From positions 1,635,908-1,699,907 of the forward strand of contig CM055096.1 in the NCBI GenBank assembly GCA_029204225.1: 64,000 nucleotides of DNA, given 5' to 3'. This document shows positions 32,961 to 45,123 of this stretch, one piece after another. The translations under genes and the position numbers were made by a program. The stretch's first letter is position 1, and the number at the start of each line of letters is the position of its first letter. This DNA is from Diphasiastrum complanatum (lineage: Eukaryota; Streptophyta; Lycopodiopsida; Lycopodiales; Lycopodiaceae). Below the pieces are notes generated by a model. The model was not told the origin of the DNA and searched no databases. It was given only the letters and a program-made list of their open reading frames with translations.

Positions 32961-34819
32961 CCCAATCACCCATCACAACCATCGCATTCCATAGAAGGTC
33001 ACAACTATCGCAATTATCGCAATTACCCTTCATCCACATTCCATCACACAGTCCACATACACCGTCGCGACTGCCTTCCATCACACACAGCCGCATCAAA
33101 CCATAAACAGATGCCTTACGGCTACCCTCGGCCACCTTCATCGCAACAGCAGCTTTGCACTTGTCCATAGACGTAACCATCGCATTCCACTGCCATCGGC
33201 CCTGGAACAATCACCTTACTCTTACCACCGCCGTCACCCACCCTCCTCACATCTGCAACTAACTGCACCCATCGCACAACCATTAGCCATAAAAAACAAA
33301 CCACCTTCCGCATAACACCGTAATCACCGCATTCCACCACCATTTGCCCTGGAATGATCACCTTACCCTTACCACTGTCGTCACCCACCCTCACATCCGC
33401 AACTAACCGCACCCATCGCACAACCATCAACCATCGAAAACAAACCACCCTCTATGTTGCCCCGTGACCACCACACCACACACGACTGGCCTCCACCACC
33501 ATCACAGCCCCGAACGGCAACAGCCCGCAACGAATTGCAACCCACCGTATTCACCAACACACTTCCTGCACCGTCAGGACCGCAATCCAGTCCATCCTTC
33601 ATTCACCCGTATTCCAATCCCCCATCGTTACCCCGTCGTAACCGCCATTCACCGCAACACACCATTACCATCATAGCTAACCGTTTCTCCACCACAACAA
33701 TAGCTTTGCACCCGTCAAAGCTACATCCAACCGCAATTACACTGCCATAAGGCTGCCCTCGGCCACCCGCACCCACCTCCACCCGTTTCTTCCAATCACA
33801 CAATCACAATCACAATCACCCATCTCAGCCGTAAATAGACCACACTTGACCGCCAAAACCGCAATTGACCATCATCAGACAACCCTATGACTACCCACGG
33901 CCACCTCCTCTGCCATTAACCGCACTCATCCCATTCCATTGCACCGTTGCGACGACCCTTCACCCGCAATCATTCCCACTACATCCACACATAGGCAATC
34001 CTCTACCCAGATCCGCATTCAATAGTAAACACCTGCATCCCAACCAACATTATCCTATAATCCTATACTTCTCCCAGATCAACATCTATGATCACCCCCT
34101 AACATCCTCACACTGCCTCGACGCAATCCACAATCCATCACTACCCTCAAACTTCAATCTCAACCACAACCAGAACCAATCATCAGATCTCGTTCGCAGG
34201 GGTTCCACACCATCTTAACGATACCACATCCACGCCAGACCATAACAACTCACTCCACATTTTCTTTACACCCACCAATGTCAATCTCCGTTTGCATCTA
34301 ATACACTCTGACTTTGTTCATCTTCCATGCCTCTCCACCTGTTTTAATCACACAAGCACTTAACAAAAAACCAGCTCACACTCCAATTGAACCATAGCTA
34401 TCACAAATTCCCACAACCACCACCTTACGCCTACCCAAGAATCCCTCGCCTGCAAATGTTCGCTAAAACAGCACTCACCAGTCTCCAACGACATCAACTG
34501 CATCCCTTCGTCCTCAACCACATTAGATCGCAACCAGACCGCTGTAACCGCAATTTTCCGCTGCATCTGCAAGTGCCCGCTACAACCGTAATAGACCGCT
34601 AACACCACACACGTACGCTAACACCACTAACACTATAATCCACCATAGTCACCCATCTTCCTCACCTCCGCAATAGACCACAATTCTATGGCCTACGACT
34701 ACCCATGGCCACCTTTGACCGCTATAACCGCAAACGACCGCAACCCCACCATAACCCGTAGGGATCGCAAAAAAAAAAATCAAACAAACCAAAGAACACC
34801 AAAAAAACACTAGTACCCA
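32961..34819. other. C/A-rich block with strand asymmetry
   Basis: The plus strand is rich in C and A and poor in G for nearly 1.9 kb, full of ACCGCAA, CATCGCA and CCACC words. It includes a two-unit tandem duplication with a 147-bp period (33181 and 33328). No gene is supported; the frames are low-complexity. It may be the long leader of the plus-strand E3-like element. Confidence 0.6.
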
Positions 34820-35053
34820 ATGGACCAACAAAATGAGCCTCAAGTCCCAGACGATTATCCATATGAGATCCGGTCCCCTGAAGCTGAACAAATCAGACGT
34901 CATAGGTTTTACCGAATGAGAGCTGAACTCCAAGAGCCATCCACAAACCCATTCAATGGACAAGAACCTGATAGAGCCGAGTCTTCACGCGCACGACCCC
35001 GTTCTTATGGTGCTGACCCCTCCTATGCCATAACCAACCTTAATGGAGTTTTT
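34820..35053 (+). pseudogene. Possible gag start, truncated by the duplication junction
   Basis: An ATG opens MDQQNEPQVPDDYPYEIRS and a charged, Arg/Glu-rich stretch (EQIRRHRFYRMRAELQE) and runs without a stop to the junction, where copy B begins in the opposite sense; the frame ends at 35080 inside copy B. The position after an LTR-like block and a long non-coding leader, and the hydrophilic composition, suit the N-terminus of a Ty3/gypsy Gag, but no diagnostic motif is present. Inference only. Confidence 0.35.
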
Positions 35054-35742
35054 GCTCCTTGTAAGGCTTTCAGTTTTTGATCAAACTGCACCGTAAGCTG
35101 CTCCATCTATTGATTGTGTAATTTTGTCATCTATTCCAACAACAGTTATGTGGATAGAGTGGAAGCATTTGATGATGATGATGCTATGGAGAGAGTAGGA
35201 GTATGGGTGGATGGATATTCGTCGTCTGATCCCTCATCCTCTTCCTTGAAAAACCAATCTTGAGCCACCGCTACTAGTGACATAGGGAACAGCATCAACT
35301 TCTCTGTAGGTGTCCGATCACCATAGATTTCACAAGCTTTCTCGTAGATCTGGAGGAAGCGGATGGGATCTGATGATCCGTCATATTTTGGTATCTCCAT
35401 CCGAGGTGCCCTCCGAACTACTTGAAATTGAGCGACAAGTATGGGTTGACCCATTGGATCCATTGGCACTGGTTCCGGTTCTGTCTCTTTTTGTGCAACA
35501 ACTAATTCGGGAAGGTGTGGTGCTTGATTTGTTATCCTTCTTGCTACTGATCTTCCAAATCTCAGATTCATCTGATGGTGGGGTCCAAGATAGTTGGATC
35601 TTGCTTGTACAATGGGATGCACTCTTGATCTTAAAGATCTGATCAATCTAATTGGCCGAAAGTGAAAATCAGGTCCCTTACGGTGGTTTTCCTTGATAGC
35701 TTTTTGCTCCTTGCACTGATTGACTTGAGATTTTGATAGTAG
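35054..35742 (-). pseudogene. G1 gag N-terminal part (copy B)
   Basis: The minus-strand frame is open from 35742 to a TAG at about 35116, longer than in copy A because the 76-bp stretch is kept. It includes RSRVHPIVQARSNYLGPHH, GQPILVAQFQVVRRAPRMEI, PKYDGSSDPIRFLQIYEKAC and EKLMLFPMSLVAVAQDWF, the typical order of a plant gypsy capsid region (the FLQIYE and AQDWF motifs). There is no ATG between the upstream stop and this region, so the true start was lost or lies elsewhere. The frame is cut at 35054 by the duplication junction. Confidence 0.75.
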
Positions 35743-36813
35743 CTAGATCTGGTGTAGATCTTTCCACTGATCTAGTCTGTGAGGGTTCTCTGGTGCGAGG
35801 GTTGGCTATGCGAGGGTTCTTTAGCTGTTTTGCAGACAAAAAATCTTGATATCTCTCAGATCATTGGGAAATAACTCTCACAAGGCTCAAAGGAGCTGAT
35901 TCTAGTCTTGATCTGACTCTAAAAATCTCTACGATAGTTAACTCTTGCAAGAAGTGAAAATTTCATTGTTTGCAAGGGGTCAAAACCACTAATTTTGCTT
36001 GATCTTCACCAATAATCAGTACTAACTCTCGCAGGCTTTATCACTAATGGAAATTGTCATTCTGGATCAATTGGAGTGGTCTACGAGAGTTCTCTCTGAA
36101 TGCCGGATCTTCACTATTTAGTGATTTTTTAACACTTAAACCCAATTTTCTGCTCACTAGCTCTCGCAGACTCTTTTGTGTCCTGGTCTCACTGACATGG
36201 AACTTTAAAATTCTCTGCGAGGGTTCTTGCCCACTAGAACTGAAAATTTTATTGTGTACAAGGGACTTTGGTATTTTCCCGTCTTTTTCTCACTGGGAAC
36301 TCTCACACAAGCACTTAGACAATGAACTAACTCTCGCAAGTTTCTGTGTCCTGGTCTCATTGAGATGGAACTTCAGAGGGCTTTGCGAGAGTTCTGGTGA
36401 AGACTTGCAACTTTTTTGAATTTTTTATGGTTTTTCTCTACAAGCTGCTTCGAACTAACTCTCGCAGACTTCTATGCAGGTCCAGGACAGTACCCTGGAG
36501 CTGCTGCCAGTCATGCGAGGGTTAATTCTCACTAGTTTTGTAGAAAACAAAATATGATGGAAAATTTGGCAGTTTTTCCCTCCAAAATGTAGGTTGGTGT
36601 GTTTTTTTTGGTTTTTTTACTGGTTGGCTTGGATTTCAAGCCCTTAGAGGCTGTTCAAGGCCTCCTCTATCCTCTCACACCTTTGCTAGCTGTGAACAAT
36701 CCAAACATAGAAAAATACAGAAAACTAACTCTAAACGCCCAAAAATCTACCTAAAACTACTCCAAGAAGCAAGAAATAGCTAAAATGCAGCTATACTAGT
36801 TAGTGGAGACCTA
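35743..36813 (-). other. G1 leader (copy B)
   Basis: Same motif array as 3924-5099; several sites are better preserved here (GCGAGGGTTCT near 35812, ACGAGAGTTCT near 36083). No gene. Confidence 0.65.
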
Positions 36814-36831
36814 TCCCTAGCTACGGTGCCA
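36814..36831 (-). other. G1 PBS-like site (copy B)
   Basis: Plus strand TCCCTAGCTACGGTGCCA; keeps the CCA lost in copy A. Confidence 0.55.
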
Positions 36832-36840
36832 CTATAGGAT

Positions 36841-37690
36841 TGAAGATCTCACGTAGTAGTAGCCCTCTCGCCTATCAACAAGGGTTAGAACACTATATAG
36901 GTGCCTAACTATGAATAGATGCTACTTTTAGATAGTTTTCTACTTATTCTCTAACTCTATCACCACTAATATTGCACACCCCTAATTCTACTCTTCTAAA
37001 CTAACATTCATCATCTAGCATCGAGGATATGAAGTTAGTTGTCACACGTAGATTCGTTCCCATGAGAGCGATAGCATAGTTCAGATTTCAGCATGAATGG
37101 AAGATTCACATCTAACTCTACCATTCATTAACCCTAAGCATTAACACTACCCCATTAACACTAGATCCACAATGAAGATAGCTTACTCTTTTTCTCTCAC
37201 AAAAAGTGTAGAAACATGCAATCCCAATAACAATCAGATCCAACAATTAGCAAAACACAATAAAAGCATGAGAGATGGAGGAAAAGTGATAGAGAGCAAG
37301 GACATCCATAAATCCATTTCACAAGAGAACCAATCTGCTTTATTGAAATGAAGATATGTACATGTGTAGGAACTCGAGTTGGTCCATTTTTATAGTAGAG
37401 AGAAAGACCTAGCCTCTGAATTCTATTGGTCCATTTCTGCCTCCCTAACTATTCAAATTTAAAAAAGAGTAACCATCCAAATTGGAGGGAAATCCAACTT
37501 TATTCACTAACTTGACATTTAGGCCCTACGACATTAAAAGTCCTGCAAAAAGGCCTAAAGTCCTTTTATTGACTTTCTAATCAATCAAATAACTATGTGA
37601 TCATCGGGTTGGACTTACACACGCAAGGAGCCAAATCTTTCTCACTTATTAACTATGGTTAGGGTTGTCTTGGGATCCGCAAACCCTCCA
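36841..37690 (-). repeat. LTR shared by G1 and G2 (copy B)
   Basis: Counterpart of 5127-5961, about 850 bp; ends ACCCTCCA, then the polypurine complement ACAGTATCCCCCACC. Confidence 0.7.
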
Positions 37691-37895
37691 ACAGTATCCC
37701 CCACCAAAATTGGTGGTGGTCCCATGACACCTACGAGATGCAGTTATTGTGCGCTTTTATTTGCATCATGTCAAGATACTGCACCTTCTCCATGAAATCG
37801 AGTCAAGCAGTGTTGAAATCCAAATTGTGCGGCAAAAAACAACGGTGGGCTCCGGCAATCCACTTTGAAGTTGTCCAGGATGTGAATCAAGATTC

Positions 37896-40860
37896 TTAGG
37901 AGCCTCCCATCATTGCGGTAAGGAAATACAATCGAGCCACCAGCAGTTGATCCTTTATGCTCTCTGAGGCCATTGGCTTATTTGGATCGAATGTCAAAGG
38001 AGGAAGACAATCATCCCATCGCGTTGCCACGGATGCCAACAGAGTCAAGTCTTTTGCAAAAAGCGCCGATTGTCTCACTGTCGGATCGGGAGAGGGTATA
38101 GACTCTCACTGGTACGCTTGTAGTGCCCGATGGAAATCCCCTGAAATTTTTCAACTATAAGGTTGGTGGATGATTTGCCAGTTTGGCGTATGGATAATAA
38201 TTTTGTCCAGGCCAATCCCAAATCCTTCCACTTATTCCTACATGACATTGGTACATAATATGGATCTACGCGCAATTGGCGCGGGCTGGTCACATAAATC
38301 CTAATAGATTTCAAAGTTTTCTCAAATATTGTAACTCTCTAAGCTGGCTACTCTCCCAATGTGGGTATTTTATCCAATTCCTTGCTGACCTCTATTTCAG
38401 AGGTTTTAAACTTAAGGACCCAACCACCACGCAAGGACTCATGAGGATGTTTTGCTAAAAAGCTCTGGATCTGGTCCTCGATGCTGATTGGTCTTCTGAA
38501 CAATGGTGTGGTCCTTGATGAAGATAGACTCGGTTGCACTGCCTGTGGAGCTAGCTGTTGTTCTTTAACTTCAGGGGCTCCACCCTGGTCCATGTCCGAA
38601 TCCAACCCTGTAGCCATAGCTGTATCAACTTGGTGTGGAGGGGAGAATTGCGGCATGACCGGAACTGAAATTTGAGGCCCAACTTCCAACACCTGAGCGG
38701 CAGCCTTTTCATATGTATTGATGGTTGCTTTAACCTTTTCCAACTCAGTTGAAGCTGTACCTTTGAATATGTCAAAGTGGCCTTGGATCCTTGAAGCACA
38801 ACTTTGTAGGTTTCAACCTTTTTAAACAAATATGCGATCTCCGTCAGAGTTATCGGATGATCAGGTATTTGCGTCTGTAGATACACATCACGCTCAAGGA
38901 TGGTCACATCCAATTCACCTTGGAGACATGTGCGATCTTGTTCAACCATCTGCAGTTGCCCGTGGAGCAGCTGCACTTGTTGCTTTGCATCCTGCACGGC
39001 CTTGTCCGCTTGATCTTGGGCAGATGTAAGCGCATTCTACAATGAGCTAACATACTCTTCTAGGCGATCAGCCAATTGTTGTGCCGTCTTCTTCTCAGCC
39101 TCGGACTTTGCTTCATGTTGCTTGGAGATCTTCAATTCTTTGTCCAACTGAATAACTTTCTGGCTGATGAGAATATTCTCAGATTCATATCAGAAATGCG
39201 CTGCTCCAATTTTTTTTTCTTATCCAGCATAGATTGGGTCACTTGCGTAAGGCTTGAGACCAAATCGAGAGCATCACCAGAATCTACTGTTGTGGAGGTG
39301 GTAGCAACAGAAGGACCCGGTGGTACTGTTCCTGGTTGGCGTGGAGCAGGTGCCTGTAACTCTTCTTCTTCAAAGACGTCTTCTTCTTCATAGCCCTCAA
39401 ACACCATGGCGTCGAACTTCTTTGGTGATTTGACAGCTTGCCCGACCCAAATTGTGGCTGGTGCGGCTTCAACTGGAAGTTGCTAGTTAATCTGAAAAGA
39501 GTCGTCAAAGCCAGTAGGAGTATCATGGAACTCTTCAAATCCCTTCAAAGAGATTGGAGTTCAAAGGGCGTAGGTCTCTAGGTCATTACAAAAATTTTTG
39601 AGGCCCCTAGGGGGGTCGGAATCATCGAACATGTCCATGAAATACTGGGTGTTTGGTGAAACAACTTCTGTGTGGGGGTGAGACGGCCTGAGCAGCTATG
39701 ATGGGAATGGTAGCCCTAATGGTCATAGACTGTCCACGAGAGGAAGCATTAAAGGCAGGGGAAATAGGTAGTTCAGTGCAAATAGCACTAGGGGGTGGAA
39801 GTGCAGATGAGGATGTTTGCCTAGTACGACGTCACGACGGGGAACGCGAGTCAGGAATGATGATCTTGCTGCATGGAAGACGTCAACTATGTGAGCTGGA
39901 TGCCTGATGAGATGACTCGTCCGGTGCTTCTTCGTAGATAGAAAGCACGGAATTCATACGAAACCCATGAAAAATTTTGTTTTCAAGGAGGGAGGCTACT
40001 AGGAGAGATAGCAAATGGCCAGCAGCAAATTTTTGCTTGGTATTGCTGTTAATGCTCGTTTGAGCTCTCCAAAAACGGTTTTGAACCAGTTATATGGTTC
40101 GAGAGGGGCCTTGGCTATCTTGGCATGAGACTCAACTATCCTATGCAAAATTTGGGAAGTAATACGGTCTTTTCTGAGGTTGCCAACCATCAAGAAATTG
40201 TTAAGGAGCTGAGTTGCGGCGTGAATGGCATGATTAATAATGGCTTCTAGAAGGTGGTCGTCATTAGTCCAGTGCAAATCATTCATAATGTCAATATAAG
40301 ACTTAATAGCCTGTTTGGCTTGCTTATAGTTTGGTGAAGCTTGGGTACCAGATGTTATCCCGATGGCAGCAAGGCAGCCTCAGTCACGCGCACCTTGTGT
40401 GTGGCTCCTTGGAAAGTAATGTAAAACTTGGATTTCTCCTCCTTCCAAGTATTGAAGGCAAGAGTGATAAAATCCATGTTTATTCTCCCTAAGAAGGCTC
40501 TCTCATGAATACCCATTGCAGTAAGCAGAGGTTCCACAAAGGTCATCCACTGAGTGACCATGCTTGTGCTAGGAAGGATCATGATATCTATTGTAGATGG
40601 GACATCATGATGGATAGTATAACGTGACGATTAAGACATATCTGTGGAAGACATGATGGAAAAGCACAGAAACTGAAAGTTATAGGCACAAGTGTATATC
40701 AAAAAATAGTATAGAAGGTTCTGAAGGCTTTGGTCGCTAGAAAAATTGGCAAGAGCTTCGCTAGCACAAGTGAGAAATTCAGCCAACTTATAAGTGAATT
40801 TGGAGGGTCCTTTACACTGAATACTAGTTTGGCTGATCAGTGCTGAACAAAAATTTGCAA
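37896..40860 (-). pseudogene. G2 extra ORF after pol (copy B, more complete)
   Basis: This copy keeps the part deleted from A. From the right: N-terminal block with MILPSTSMVTQWMTFVEPLL and NTWKEEKSKFYITF (40582-40355); HWTNDDHLLEAIINHA block (40286-39999); an acidic stretch EGYEEEDVFEEEEL with Pro/Thr-rich linker (39407-39290); a long coiled coil (about 39250-38850) including QMVEQDRTCLQGELDVTI; a Pro/Gln-rich linker; IEDQIQSFLAKHPHE (38450); and the C-terminal domain ending ARLYFLTAMMGGS before TAA at 37896. At least four frame changes or stops, so it is not functional, but about 900 residues of gene-like sequence can be traced. Homologous to the E3 ORF at its C-terminus. Role unknown. Confidence 0.7.
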
Positions 40861-41371
40861 GCTTGCTCAGTATTATGAAAATAGGCTATAAAAAACTCGG
40901 CAAAGATTTTTGAGGTGCTGAAGCCATTCGAAGAATTCCAGGACTTGCGAAAGATAAACCTTCACCCAAGAGGGTCCTTCGCCCAAGTACTGTTATAAAT
41001 GCAACTTTTGGAGATCTGAACCTATAGCCAACCTGATTTTGACATTTTAAGACCATCTAGCATGTCAGTGAAGGTTTTTGAGGAGAGTAAGGTGCTCGGC
41101 AAAGGTTCTCAAAATGGCATACTGCTAATCATTCGCCTAACTCAAAAACATGTATTTTTTCTGAAAAAGAACCTTCGCCCAAGTTAGTATAGATATATCT
41201 GAAGTGGATGTACAATCTGAAAGTTCAGCGAAGGTTTCCAATATTGTATAGGCAACATATGACCGAAACAGTGATTTTATAAGTCATTTTCCATCAAAAA
41301 TTATCTTTTTTTGACAATACTTGCCTTTCTCTTTTTCCATTCTGATGACTTTTCTGACTTTTGAACATCAG

Positions 41372-41406
<35 letters not shown>

Positions 41407-41567
41407 TATCTTTTCCAACAAAGTTAACAATTAAGTACTGAAAACAAAAAAATTGAAAACAAATAAAATTAAAAATCATTTGGATCACGCACTGGCGGAG
41501 CAGACTGCCAAAACTTGTGTAATCGGCTGTCATTCACAGGAGTATCAAACTGTTTTCCGTCCAAGTG
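40861..41567 (-). other. G2 spacer (copy B)
   Basis: Carries the GGCGAAGGTT motif array (for example 40975, 41098 and 41170), with one extra motif near 40958 missing from copy A, and a T30 homopolymer at 41374-41403 where copy A has a C-interrupted T tract. Confidence 0.65.
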
Positions 41568-42839
41568 CTAAAGAATCACAACTCCATAGTTCAGGATTTT
41601 CTTTACTTTATATGGGCCTTCACCGATAAACTTCAATTTTCCCTTGATCAGCTTGGTTTTGTACATCACTAAGAGATCTCTTACTTTCAGATCTCTTTTG
41701 TGTAATCGACAATCGTGCCATGCCTTACGACGGGCTTTCTCTGGTGCTAACGCATGAACTGCCATCAATCTTGTTTCACACAATTTTTGCAACACTTCAT
41801 GACTTAGTCGTAAAGGCTTATCATCATTTAACCACTCCGTTGATGCTATGCATAAAGATGGTATTAAAAATTCAATCGGCATGAAAACATCTTGACCATA
41901 AACCAATTGAAAGGGTGCTTGATTTGTACTATTTTTGTAAGCGGTTCTGAATGCCCATAATGCTGCATCCAATTTATGTTCTTAATCAGATTGACTCGCT
42001 TCAACTATTTTCGTCATAATAGTGCAAAGAATCTTATTGGAACATTCAGCTTGCCCATTCCCTCTGGAATAATGAGTACTAAATCTATGTATAACAAAAA
42101 AATCTTCCAGTAAACACTATATCGTTTGATTAACAAAGTGTGTACCCCGGTCACTGACAATCTCGATCGGACATCCAAATCTGATAATAGTATTTTCATA
42201 GAGAAACTTGGCCGTAGATTTCACATCAACAACTGTGACCGCTTTGGCTTCAACCCACTTGGTCATATAATCAGTTGCTACGATAATCCTCGCACAACAG
42301 CATGAATAGGACCAACATAATCTAGTCTTCATTTTTCAAATGGCGCTTGTGATAAAACCGGATGCAAGGGTTCATCGTTCTGTCTAGTAGGCCGTCGTGC
42401 TCGCTGGCAAACATCACATGTCTGAATATAATTTTTTGTGTCCTTATGAAGCGTAGGCCACCAACAACCTGATTGCAAAAGTTTGCAAACAGTAATATAT
42501 GTAGAGAAGTGTCCTCTGCCCATGCCATAATGTGAAAATGCGATTAAATCTGGTATTTCATGCGGTAAAACACATCTACGTAGATCCACAACGATACAAT
42601 TGTCCTACAATCAATTGATAAGGTTGAGCCTTATGAATCAATTGCCTCTTCTGTACTTTTGTCAAAGAGTCATTCAGTTGTCCTAGCATCAGGTACTCAA
42701 CAATATCTACTGCCCACTCAGGTTCTATTTCTACATAGAATAATGAAGTGTCTGGTAATTCATCATCAGTATTAACTAGTGCAGATTCAATTCGCGAAAC
42801 ATGGTCAACTAGATAATGTTGCTTCCCCTTTCGAACCAC
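41568..42839 (-). pseudogene. G2 integrase (copy B)
   Basis: Counterpart of 8998-10272 with the same frame breaks. Zinc domain HYGMGRGHF and CDVCQRARRPTRQ; core DYMTKWVEAKAVTV and SDRGTHFVN; C-terminal WAFRTAYKNS, PFQLVYGQDVFMPIEFL and the GPYKVKKIL tail. Here PFQLVYG is kept where copy A has TFQLVYG, and FMPIEF where A has FMSIEF, so copy B is closer to a typical integrase. Not functional: core and zinc domain are in different frames. Confidence 0.85.
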
Positions 42840-43677
42840 AATTCAAAAGTCAAATTCAGTCAATAACAGTAACCATCTTGCAATACATCTAGTATTGCAC
42901 GTCTTGTTTACCAAGTAAAGTAACGGTTGGTAATCCGTATAAAATGCAAAGTGCGTTTCCATGAGGTAATGACGAAATTCCGAACAGAAAGAATCATGGC
43001 TAACGCTTCACGTTATGTTGTTGAATAGTTCTTCTCTGGATTTGTAAGTTGTCTGCTTGCAAATCGTATGGAATAGTCCTTCTTATAGTAACCTGGCTGT
43101 GTCAAAACTGATCCAATTGCATATTTTGAGGCATCAGTGTGAACATGAAATTCAGTCGTCCAATCTGGAAAATGCAGTATCGGTGCTGAAATTAATGTTT
43201 TTATTTTATTTTTTAAAGGCTTCTAATGCCTCTAATGTCCAAATAGAAAAAATAGTCAGTTTGTATATAGGTCTTTCTAAATTCCCAAAGAAGATAATAA
43301 AATCGATAGTAGTTCGCATGGCCCATAAACACATAAACTCCACGAATTGTTGTTGGCGGTGGCAATTCCACAATTACCTTGATTTTAGAATAATCTGTGA
43401 CAATGCCATGTCTCGATATCACATGCCCAAGCACAACTCCATGGAAAACCCATATCTGACATTTTTTTGGATTTAGAGAAATTTGATACTTGCGACATCT
43501 TTCAAATACTTTCTCCAATCGATCCAGGTGGTCTATATTTGTGCTATGGACTCCAAGGTCATCCAAGTAAATTTCAAAGAATTTCTGTAAATAATCTTTA
43601 AAAGCAAATTGCATTACTCTTTGGAACGAACTTGGTGTATTACAGAGTCCAAACGACATTACTTTGCAAAATGTCAA
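42840..43677 (-). pseudogene. G2 RNase H and RT C-terminal half (copy B)
   Basis: RT (43677-43213) runs from CKVMSFGLCNTPSSFQRVM through IYLDDLGVHS to GHANYYR, with only one or two residue changes from copy A. RNase H follows with EFHVHTDASKYAIGSVLT, then decays into several frames before the integrase linker. Gag, protease and the RT N-terminus are absent as in copy A. Confidence 0.85.
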
Positions 43678-45123
43678 AGGTCATCTATTTTCATAAGTTA
43701 AACTGTTTTAAGGGCACCTTCGTCTTTTCAAGGGCACTGCAAACAATCAAGAGTAATACTGGTATTTTTGCAAAAAAAAATTTTTTTTGGCAAAAACATG
43801 ACAATATGACAACTGTTCCTCTGAGAAACCTTCTATTTATAATATTATTCTTCGTCGACCTAGCAGTAGATAGATCTAAATCTCACCTATGCACAGTGAA
43901 TTGGGCGAAGGTTCTTTTTCTGTATTTTTAGGGTTTTGGTGATTTTTTGGTATTTTTTGATGGTTTTTATGATGTTTCTAAAAGTCTGCTGAAAATAATT
44001 TTTCGCCCTTCAGACTGAAGGTTCTGTGATCAAAACCAAAGGTGCTTGCAACTCGGCGAACGTTTCTTGAAAGAGGGCAAAAATTTACTAGCTCTGATGA
44101 TGATTTTCGCCTCCTTTTGACCAAAATCTGGTAGATTTGACCGATTTTTGTTGTTTTTTCTGATATCTTAGATTCAAATGGATTTTAAGATTGGTGATCT
44201 AAATAGCTTTTCCTATTCTACAATCAGAGTAGATTTCAAACAAGCAAATCCACTCAAAATAGGCAAAATCACTCTGAAACTAATCCTAAATGCAGATTTA
44301 ACACTATTCATGCCACGACAAGATGTCTAATGCAAGCTAACCATCCAACAAACATGTTGCAAACTGAAAATTTGGCGTAGCTCCCCGGCAACGGCGCCAG
44401 AATTGTAGTGGGTTTCTTTCCTTGCCTATCCTCAACCCAAGATCTAATCAATCTAGCATCGAGGAGATGAAATTAGTTTTCACACGTAGATTTGTTCCCA
44501 TGAGAGCGATAACATAGTTCAGATTTAAGCATGAATGGAAGATTCACATCTAACTCTACCATCCATTAATCCTGAGCATTAACACTAGATCCACAATAAA
44601 GATAGCTTACTCTTTCTCTCTCTCCCTTTCGCTCTCACAAAAAGTATAATAATATGTCCCAATAACAATCAGATCCAACAATTAGCAAAACACAATAACA
44701 ACATGAGAGATGGAGAAAAAGTGATAGAGAGCAAGGACATTCATAAATCCATTTCACAAGAGAACCAATCTGCTTTATTGAAATGAAAATATGTACGTGT
44801 GTAGAAACTCGAGTTGGTCCCTTTTTATAGTAGAGAGGAGGACCCTGGCCTCTGAATCCTATTGGTCCATTTATGCCTCCCTAACTATTCAAATTTAAAA
44901 AAGAGTGAGAACCATCCAAATTGGAGGAAAACCCAACTTTATTCAATAACTTGACATTTAGGCCTCGCGACATTAAAAGTCCCACAAAAAGCCTAAAGTT
45001 CTTTTATTGACTAATTAATCAAATAACTATGTGATCATCAAGTTGGACTTACACACGTAGAGTGCCAAATTCCTCTCACTTATGTACTAGAATTAGGGTT
45101 GCCTTGGGTTTGCAAACCCTCCA
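43678..45123 (-). repeat. G2 leader, PBS and 5' LTR (copy B)
   Basis: Leader 43678-44381, tRNA-Asp PBS 44382-44399 (identical to copy A), LTR 44404-45123 (720 bp) with TATAAAAAG at about 44828-44820. The right flank is C2 gag, at the same point as in copy A. Confidence 0.85.

Larger units (their letters stand above)
29077..35053. other. Junction segment M between the two copies
   Basis: 5977 bp absent from the A/B alignment. Composite: G-box cluster, 3' part of copia C3, E3-like LTR, minisatellite, C/A-rich block, gag-like start. Its right edge cuts an open plus-strand frame at 35053. Confidence 0.8.
36841..45123 (-). mobile_element. Ty3/gypsy element G2, copy B
   Basis: Same structure as copy A: gag, protease and half of RT absent; extra ORF more complete. 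The deletion of gag-PR-RT is shared, so it predates the duplication. Confidence 0.85.

Noticed and set aside
33122-33448. Minus-strand 108-codon ORF with an internal repeat
   Set aside because: Low-complexity product of the 147-bp tandem duplication in a G-poor block; no domain.
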